A stretch of DNA of 64,000 nt, taken from NCBI GenBank assembly GCA_024704765.1, contig JAKMXF010000233.1, positions 310,001 through 374,000 of the forward strand. Direction: 5' to 3'. Both the position numbers and the translations under genes were made by a program. Each line of letters starts with the position of its first letter. The stretch's first letter is position 1. The DNA comes from Oopsacas minuta (Eukaryota > Porifera > Hexactinellida > Lyssacinosida > Leucopsacidae). Below the pieces are notes generated by a model. That model was not told the origin of the DNA. It saw only the letters and a program-made list of their open reading frames with translations, and ran no database searches. Positions 58,101-64,000 of this stretch are shown here, piece by piece.

Positions 58101-59612
58101 GTTGTTTGGACGAATGATGAAAAAGTATTTTTCTTCAATGCAGTTATAAATAAATCTGTATGGGTGATACCACCGGAAATTAAGGACCATCCGATCGCCA
58201 AAAAGCTCATGGAGCGAAATCCAGATTTGCCATTGGATACAGTAGAGAGCGAAGCCCCGTCGAAACGTGTTAAGATGACAGAGGAACAAGAAGGGAAAGA
58301 TTCAAGTGGTGAAGATGGTGTTGGTCAAATGGATGAAGGTATTGAAATTATTTTGCAACAATCATTGAAAGTAAAACTGCCTAAAAAAGCCAAAAATGAA
58401 ACAGCAATCAATGAAATTGAGGCAAGAAATATTCGTGCTTCAAAATCTCTTGAGGCTCGGACAATTGAATACAAGCAAATGTTATTAGACAGAGGCGTAT
58501 CGGCCTTCTCAACCTGGGAGAAAGAACAACCTAAAGTGGCCTTCGATCCTCGATATATCCTATTCACAGCCAAAGAAAGGAAATTAGTATTCGAGCAGTT
58601 CTCACAAGAAAGGATCCATGAGGAAAAACGCGAGAAGAATCTAGTAATAAAATTGAAAAGAGAAAGTTTTTTCAGTTTGCTGCAAGATGCTAAGATTGGT
58701 GTGAAATCATCTTACCATGATTTTAATTTAAAGTGGTCGAAAGATCCTCGCTTTAAAGAAATTGAGAAAGTTAGGGAACGCGAAAATCTGTTTTTCGAAT
58801 ACCAGGAGATTTTGAAGAAAAAATCCAAAATTCAGAATAAACAAAAAACTGTCGAAGCAACAACAAAAATCATCAAAGAAGAGCGAACCTCCAAAAAGGA
58901 TCGGGTTGAGGCGTCCCTTCGCGAGAGAGAACGAGAAGTATTTGAGAGTCGTCGCAACCAAGAAAGAGTACTCGAAGATCAGAGAAGTTTGCATAAAAGA
59001 GACGAAGCTAAGGTAATGTACAAATCTGTGCTAAATGAGATTGTAAAAGATACGAAAGCTGATTTCAAGTCTTTTGAAAAAGAATTGAGATTAAATGCAG
59101 AATTTGATGAGAATTTCTATAGTTTATCACGTGACGAACGAGAGAATTATTTCGAACACCATCTTGACCATCTACAAAGCAAAAAGCGTAGCCAATTCCA
59201 AGCATGCATTGATGAGTGTGCCGACATCGATTTGTCAACACCTTTCAAAAAAGCGAGAAAATATATAAAAAACGATATTCGCTTTGAAGGACTTTCTAGT
59301 TCAGATAGCAAACGTGACAACGAATATAACAGATACTTACAGTCTAAAATAAAACTTGTAAAAGAGGATTTATTACAACTTCTGCGTGAAACAAAACTGA
59401 TCACATACAAGACGAAATCAAACTTGGAATCGAACCCAAAGTGCTTGCTTGAAATAGAGGAATTATTGAAGAATGATGTTAGATATCTGAATTTAGATTG
59501 TATAAGCGAAGAGAGGAGGGATGTCCTCCTGGAGTACATCGATGAGTTAGCTCAAAAGGGTGCTCCACCGCCCCCTACAGCTTCTAGTCCAAACAGAGCC
59601 CGTATTAAGTGA
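55164..59612 (+). CDS. TCERG1: Transcription elongation regulator 1 (TCERG1/CA150)-like, intronless
   Basis: Nuclear protein that links RNA polymerase II elongation and splicing through WW and FF domains. Uninterrupted ORF of 1,482 aa from the first ATG, against about 1,100 aa for human TCERG1. Residues 30-880 are an extraordinary proline-rich region built from recurrent modules such as GEPQLRPPFPPFGPP and VSQFSPPE. Two WW domains: about 893-922 (YTEHVTMEGRVYYHN, QSFWEPP; the first signature Trp is Tyr) and about 978-1006 (WCVVWTNDEKVFFFN, SVWVIPP), equivalent to human WW2 and WW3. FF domains follow: FF1 (about 1097, LLDRGVSAFSTWEKE), FF2 (about 1164), FF4 (about 1282, after VEASLREREREV), FF5 (about 1340) and FF6 (about 1402, with LVKEDLLQLLRETKLITYK and VRYLNLDC). 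No FF3 is found: a charged 65-residue linker takes its place. The C-terminus GAPPPPTAS matches the family. Confidence 0.93.
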   Translation: MSSDTQTSETEDEYMSEISHNTYNLSNVLQTPAHVFGPPPRNIPPLMPPNTSQSVPPPPLIMPPAFDPKSMPFLVPPVCMPLPPPFTPPPVTVVKPGNGKPLIPPPFPPLIDPNNPLKMTPFSEPSTIPSAPTTMPSLPTHFDPQIIPPFPPPAIPVTLELPNMRHHEPILTPMQLPKPPFGQTVSQISQPEHESHIRPPVPQFPPFRPPEILESQKESQNDLPRQNIPLGEAQLPPYPPLMPPFGTSIRMENPNVSQNEPIRPIVSVGEPQLRPPFPPFGPPVSQFSPPEQLHESLRESHIRPPVPTFSPFVPQFAPPEILEKPRISQNEPPMSSASPRESQLLPPFPPLVPPFRPPEIRENEIQKEYLGPLGEPQFRPPAPSFRLPGPPFVPPELASQNEPIRPSVSLGEPQIMPPFPPLVPPFRPPELRENPDESQKECLGLLGEPLSLPPAPPFIPELKENESHGDPQLRPPFPPFGPPVSQFSPPEQESHIEQHNRPPVPPFGLPVPLFRPPEIQDKSNESLRPSVSLGEPQLRPHFLPFRPPELREMSQKSPNEPQNETFGPHAPLGDPQMRAPLPSLGQLRPIGEPQFRPHFPPFRPPELRDSSNEPLRPPPLLLSPPVSLISDPQFPPNISQSHFPRFPPPPLSEPSVTLFTPHPTSETQSPLEQQNIDILELDKNVHIDAISDPPHSVSDSSPITPQPEPTPVPHFTPDPTQSTTKPPDMWIPLSSPQALQAENNRFPNPPQFPSPVPHFESPPVLISDPQALTPETETIPATIISAPKVSTSHPPIVTQSQAPATHSERFSHLPQQIFSEEIDYDPEMDIPGPHYHSMPHHRPTMDQPFMRPHFQPQRHYGPPPGDQFYPPYPLQHPIRHPRYRYRAPMEYRPLYTEHVTMEGRVYYHNHETMQSFWEPPPDFDEPPEPPIDPPHHFQSQRQLDEAEPEKIKMESGPPQDTIVPTRPVNSTPVPGSEWCVVWTNDEKVFFFNAVINKSVWVIPPEIKDHPIAKKLMERNPDLPLDTVESEAPSKRVKMTEEQEGKDSSGEDGVGQMDEGIEIILQQSLKVKLPKKAKNETAINEIEARNIRASKSLEARTIEYKQMLLDRGVSAFSTWEKEQPKVAFDPRYILFTAKERKLVFEQFSQERIHEEKREKNLVIKLKRESFFSLLQDAKIGVKSSYHDFNLKWSKDPRFKEIEKVRERENLFFEYQEILKKKSKIQNKQKTVEATTKIIKEERTSKKDRVEASLREREREVFESRRNQERVLEDQRSLHKRDEAKVMYKSVLNEIVKDTKADFKSFEKELRLNAEFDENFYSLSRDERENYFEHHLDHLQSKKRSQFQACIDECADIDLSTPFKKARKYIKNDIRFEGLSSSDSKRDNEYNRYLQSKIKLVKEDLLQLLRETKLITYKTKSNLESNPKCLLEIEELLKNDVRYLNLDCISEERRDVLLEYIDELAQKGAPPPPTASSPNRARIK

Positions 59613-60296
59613 TAAATGTTCTGAATTTATATTTACTTGAGTTTTGATTAAAGACATTCATAGAAAGTAGAATTGTTTAGTCTTTTTCTATCGGTAATAT
59701 ATCGGATATATAGACAGTGGCAGGACGAAAATGCACCGGATTTGCCCAATCCTAGGACTGCCCCTTATCATATTTTCCAACCCCCATGGATTTCAAGTCA
59801 TATCTGGGGAAATATTGGAAATATTCGGCCGACTTATTTGCTATATTTTAGGATATTTTCGGGGTAACTTAAAATTCTGGGATTTGTTAATGGATGTTGT
59901 GGGTAATTTGTAAAGTTGTAAGTAAGTATGAGTGATTAATTGAACATAGGGGAGAAACAGAAGAATAAGGTTGAGAATCACTGGTTTAGACTTTAGAAGA
60001 TAATGATAGCAGTAAAATAAGATAATATCTTGTCAATAATAGAATATTTCATCCTACAATTCCCGCTCCAAGATTATTATACCAATTCCTGAAGAATTCA
60101 ACCTCTAACGCTATGGAATTATTCCCAGAATTGAGTCTTGTTCAAAAATGCTAATCGGGTAATACGAGATGGACTTTGATATCAAATAGGTTCATATTTA
60201 TATCAATTAACAGTTCATTTGAGATAAATTCAAGTTGAGGTCCTCATTATTTCGTCTCACTATTTTGCCTTCAGATTTCTGCAAAGATCCAACCAA
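59613..60296. other. Spacer between TCERG1 and the 374-aa ORF
   Basis: Contains a degraded repeat (about 59710-59910, with GGAAATATTGGAAATATTCGG-like self-similar sequence). A possible splice acceptor, TATTTTGCCTTCAG, ends about 23 nt before the next ATG. No gene is supported. Confidence 0.45.
59647..59652 (+). promoter_or_regulatory. Candidate polyadenylation signal ATTAAA for TCERG1
   Basis: Common variant hexamer about 35 nt downstream of the stop codon at 59612. Confidence 0.4.
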
Positions 60297-61421
60297 ATGG
60301 CAAATGCTAACTCCGGCGACCATTCCCAAAGCATAACGGTATCACAGACCGAAAATATCGAAATATATTTTAATTCGAAAGATATCATCCCAAAATTTCA
60401 GGAGATGGCTATGCTGTTTGACAAAGCTATTGATATCATCGACGGTCCATTTGGTATGCTGAATACTACTAAGCAAATAAAATTGGGTGATAGAATGGCC
60501 GGTAATAATGGCGTGATTGATTTGAAAGCGTTTCTAGAAGTGCTGAAAGGAATATATTCTGATCTTAATAAGGGTATTAAGTATGTATCTCGTATGAATG
60601 AATTGAAAAGGAGAATCGAAAAAATGATCAAAAAGCAAGTTTGGAAGTCTAAACTGAACGAATTGCCGCCGGACGAGTTTAACTTATCGACCATACTATT
60701 GAAGAAATTAAAGCAATACGGTGCTATATATGGCACAGGCGTACTTGTGGGTGGAGCTACCGCGGGGTTCACTATTGGGGCGGCACTTGCATGCCTTTTT
60801 AGCTTAGCGATCGCGTGTTTGAACTCAATTTGCTGTCTTTTCAGTGGTGTATTTGCATTAACGGTCGTGGGTGTCGGCGTAGGAACAGGGATTGGTTTAT
60901 TAGGCGTTTGGGTTTATAACGCTTATAGAATTGGAGAAAAGCGGAACGAATCATTTTTAGCATTTCGAGATCTCCAGAGACATATTGATGAAACTAATCT
61001 TAGATACGAACTGAGAAATTTAGTCCAAACCTTGAAGAATTATTGTGAAGGGATAATTGGAGTAGCGAGACTTGGCTCAAGCTTGGATGGATTAAGTCCC
61101 GATACAACAATAGGAAGTATTAGATCAACTTTGACTGAGAATGGGAGACATAGGGATTCTATTACTGATTTATATAGAATTACTCCACCTACGCAAAAGT
61201 CTGACTCCGGGTTAATAGTTGAATATACTGAGTTGTACAAGGCGAAGATGACCGAATTCGAACAGAACGTAACGGACTTACCGAAGGAAACACGCAAGTT
61301 AATTGCAATAGGAGTAATTGAGGATAGATGTAAGGAAAGATTGAGGAATCTTGGACATAGTGATGAAGTAATTCAAGATTTCATCAATCATAAATTGATG
61401 CCAAAGATTAATCTACTTTGA
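60297..61421 (+). CDS. Unknown 374-aa protein with glycine-rich hydrophobic core
   Basis: Intact single-exon ORF, no recognised family. Residues 1-140 are mostly helical and charged (DIIPKFQEMAMLFDKAIDII, MNELKRRIEKMIKK). Residues 143-207 form a long Gly/Ala/Val-rich hydrophobic block, long enough for two membrane-spanning helices, with CLNSICCLFSG between them. The C-terminal 165 residues are again amphipathic and charged (FRDLQRHIDETNLRYELRNL). There is no signal peptide. Helix bundle-hydrophobic hairpin-helix bundle layouts occur in apolipoprotein L-like proteins and in some helical pore-forming proteins, but no sequence match was recognised, so the similarity is architectural only. The neighbours give no functional hint. 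Confidence 0.75.
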   Translation: MANANSGDHSQSITVSQTENIEIYFNSKDIIPKFQEMAMLFDKAIDIIDGPFGMLNTTKQIKLGDRMAGNNGVIDLKAFLEVLKGIYSDLNKGIKYVSRMNELKRRIEKMIKKQVWKSKLNELPPDEFNLSTILLKKLKQYGAIYGTGVLVGGATAGFTIGAALACLFSLAIACLNSICCLFSGVFALTVVGVGVGTGIGLLGVWVYNAYRIGEKRNESFLAFRDLQRHIDETNLRYELRNLVQTLKNYCEGIIGVARLGSSLDGLSPDTTIGSIRSTLTENGRHRDSITDLYRITPPTQKSDSGLIVEYTELYKAKMTEFEQNVTDLPKETRKLIAIGVIEDRCKERLRNLGHSDEVIQDFINHKLMPKINLL

Positions 61422-62299
61422 ATTAATGTTTCTGATGGAATCTCCCCCTGGGGGAGAGGGGGGGGGGCATATATTCTATTTTGCTTGCTTTTTGTTGGAT
61501 AGTTGTTATGTATTTAACAATCGTATTTGAAAATATATTTCACATTGCATAAGATAAGAAAATTATTGACTCTTTCGCGATACTCATGATGATATTGTGA
61601 TCAGGGATAGGAGTATTTTGGGGGATGTAATGTGTTTGGTTTAACGTTGCATATCCCAGCTTAGTGATAATTGCCCCCGCATGTATAATATTCAAAATAT
61701 GATCTGTATTGAGGGTGGCGCATTCCAAAAGCATTTACATGAAAATATTTATCCATATTTGATATCTTGCCATATTACAGTCAACTCATCGAGGTAATTA
61801 TTGAGGTCTCTGAGTTTAGAGATAACGGGAGTTGAGTGTATTTGAATTCACTTTCTTTGTTATTTGATCTTTAATTAACACCATCCGAACTTTTATTAAT
61901 CAACAAGCATTACAGTCCAATTGTGTGAATAACTGGGGCCTCATTTCTAAGCATTGTTATCTAATTGTTTACAATAAACAGTTCTATTGTTCTTATACAA
62001 TATATTTGAAATGGTTTGGGATGCCACTTAGACATTCCATTGCCACGTAAGTTAAAATTTCTACTTATCAAATTCCTTAGTTATTACTGAATCACTATAG
62101 TTACCATCTGTATACTCAGGAATGTAGTCTACTACACCATTCAAAGCTTGGTATCCATGGTGATATTTATTTATTGCCCTAAGATTCTTCTATAAAAGAT
62201 TCTATGCTTATTATTCAGAATTTTTGAATTGAATTTACATACACTTTATTTTGTAAATATATTGTGTATATACATATTTAGTGTTAGTTCCACATTGTG
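61422..62299. other. Spacer between the 374-aa ORF and the last gene
   Basis: Starts with a short G-rich tract (about 61445-61467) and contains a shortened family A element (61778-61838). No gene is supported. Confidence 0.45.
61778..61838. repeat. Family A element, strongly shortened
   Basis: 61-bp TA-flanked remnant, CAGTCAACTCATCGAGGTAA to AGATAACGGGAGTTGAGTG: both termini survive but the core is lost. Confidence 0.65.
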
Positions 62300-63534
62300 A
62301 TGGTTTCGACTCTCTTACAAATGAATTCTGTTTTTTCTGATTCTATTCGAAACCCGTCTGAATTGCATGCTATTTTACATGAAACAAGATCTGACGAAAA
62401 TGAAGAGGAATTGCATAGTGTAAGTTATTTTGTTTGTTTTCTACGGAAGTCTTTCATTTTGTATTTTCGATACCCTCGAAATTCTGAGAGTATTGGACAT
62501 ATTAGCCCCCTTTACAAAATTTGCTGTAAATTTACTGAATATGAAGCACACTTCACTGTTTGTTTGTTGTTTCGTAACTGTGTAAGTATTTGATGCTTAA
62601 TGCCCTCTGAATTTGAGAGTATTTCCATACAGTATTCACTGCTCAATCCCAAATTGGCATTTAGTTATTTTCACACTTTTACTATTACGTAAAATTGGGT
62701 TTTCCATATCCAATTATGAGAATGTTGAGCCTATTTTCGGATCAGATTCTCTCTTACTGAATCCTTTCCAGGATAAGATGGTTTCTCTTATAACCAAGAT
62801 TGAGTTTAAAATTTGTAATCTAGAATTTATAGATCAAATAAACCACAATTTGATTTAGTCTATTTTCCAAATTTACAGCCATTTTGTATATTTCCGTTGA
62901 AGTCTAACAATTATAATAGGATTTCTGTTGCCATTGTCTAGTTTTCATTCACTGACTTTAGCGAAGCATGTTTGAAATTCTTTGCATTTTAGAATATGTT
63001 GTTTGCATTCAATGTAGGCTTTCTTTCCAAACAAAAGAATTCATTGAATTTGCTAAGAATATTTCAAGAATTTGAATTTGTTGCAAGCAACTTTTTGACT
63101 TTTCCATTTCTTGTCATATTGCGTGTTTTTCAGAATTTATAATCTGCAGATAATGTTCGGACATTTCTGGAATTTATTGACCTTATAAGTACTGCATTTC
63201 TAAAGAGGTTGTATACAAGAATCACTGCTGAGATAATCCCTAAAATGGCTTATACATAAATACCACTGTACCATCTGCGTAACTAGGATAGGTTAATCCT
63301 TATAGACATGTTCGCATGTTATCTATCCATCAACGCTGTATCCCCCAGAGTGGACTCCAGGAGCGAAATCTTGGAATATTTTGATTTGTAATTGATTCAT
63401 AATTTCTTACCAATTTACATACTATTCAATAACAAAAGTTTTAACATTCTATTTCTCTTTAGAAAGAACTTTTGAAACTACTCAAAGAATCACCTCTACC
63501 CTATGACTCTGATATCATCGGTATCACTCAAAGG
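62300..63534 (+). CDS. First two exons of an unknown gene, truncated by window end
   Basis: Two in-phase coding exons are supported by consensus splice sites: 62300-62419 (ATG start, 40 codons, donor GTAAGT) and 63463-63534 (24 codons, acceptor TTTCTCTTTAG, donor GTAAGT). The joined 64 residues are acidic and helical (RNPSELHAILHETRSDENEE, then KELLKLLKESPLPYDSDIIG) and match no family I recognise. The intron between them is 1,043 bp and contains no other supported gene. The remainder of the gene lies beyond the window, so no function is offered. Confidence 0.55.
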
Positions 63535-63599
63535 GTAAGTTCACACTTTCTATTTCAAAATACAATTTCTAATGTTCTATTATTGGAATCTAAGTAACA

Positions 63600-63684
63600 T
63601 ATATGTCATCGGTGACATCGAACTCCGCTTATATTGAAGTAATTATCACTGACCCCTGAACTTCGATATAGCAGCAGTTAATTG
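63600..63684. repeat. Family A half element
   Basis: Retains ATCGAACTCCGCTTATATTG and CTGAACTTCGATATAGCAGC with end AGTTAATTG, in the last partial intron. Confidence 0.6.
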
Positions 63685-64000
63685 TATGTATAAAATGATT
63701 GAAAATTAGTTAAAATAAGGCCACACTTTTGAAATAAGTATTCGTGATGGAATTCTATGATATTATTACTTTCTCGTTCCCAATCATGCGATGACTTTCC
63801 TAGCATTCACCGTAAATTCACATTGCTTTTTTACAATACTTTATTCAATACAGATGCCATAAATTGCACTAATCCAATTAGAGAGTGAAGAGACACTTTT
63901 CTGTTGTGCAATATGCCACATGACACCTCAAGTTTGACCTTTGAGTAATCCGATCTGTAAGAAATCTCTGAAATCATTTTTGAGCATATTCCTGATAACA

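Noticed and set aside
60297-61421. Assignment of the 374-aa protein to apolipoprotein L or a pore-forming family
   Set aside because: Only the layout is similar; no signature residues were recognised, so it is left unnamed.

Overview
This is a eukaryotic, almost certainly metazoan, genomic window. It is AT-rich, its genes carry GT-AG introns (many with GTAAGT donors), and the gene set includes animal-type families: an SH2-PH adaptor of DAPP1 type, a sosondowah-type ankyrin protein, a spenito/RBM15 protein, TCERG1, IFITM/dispanin-like proteins, an axonemal dynein and PMCA. No bacterial operon features, tRNA, rRNA or CRISPR array were seen. The species cannot be fixed from sequence alone. A marine invertebrate such as a sponge would fit the compact introns, the nested genes and the heavy load of short palindromic elements, but that is inference.

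Layout. 1-10.1 kb holds the C-terminal two thirds of a plasma-membrane calcium ATPase (+). Its introns contain three antisense genes: two IFITM/dispanin-like membrane proteins and a complete ATG5. 10.8-14.9 kb: a ten-exon spenito/RBM15 gene. 16.7-17.1 kb: KXD1 (BORC subunit). 18.2-19.5 kb: a PDZ protein on the minus strand. 20.8-21.2 kb: a small unknown ORF. 22.3-26.3 kb: ANKMY1 (MORN, ankyrin, MYND). 26.7-51.6 kb: a full-length axonemal dynein heavy chain of the DNAH3/7/12 group, reconstructed as 57 in-phase exons (about 3,999 aa). Its introns house an intronless DAPP1-like gene and a tiny antisense membrane protein gene. 52.4-53.6 kb: SOWAH-type gene. 55.2-59.6 kb: intronless TCERG1/CA150 with a very large proline-rich N-terminus. 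60.3-61.4 kb: unknown 374-aa protein with a glycine-rich hydrophobic core. 62.3 kb to the end: the first two exons of an unknown gene.

How the parts relate. These are independent genes, not a pathway cluster. Dynein and ANKMY1 both suggest ciliated or flagellated cells. ATG5 and KXD1 both belong to autophagy/lysosome biology, with no sign of co-regulation. Two gene classes stand out: five multi-exon genes (PMCA, ATG5, spenito, ANKMY1, dynein) and nine or ten single-exon genes, several with a TATA-like box 25-70 bp before the ATG.

Introns and spacers are populated by at least six families of short non-autonomous inverted-repeat DNA elements: TA-flanked Tc1/mariner/pogo-like families, a TTA-flanked Harbinger-like family and an hAT-like family. 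In a dozen introns one or two such elements make up most of the length, leaving a residue of about 45-110 bp, which is the size of element-free introns here. Two splice acceptors lie only 8 nt beyond the element and its TA duplication. The dynein gene also shows a likely GC-AG intron and a 34-nt intron.
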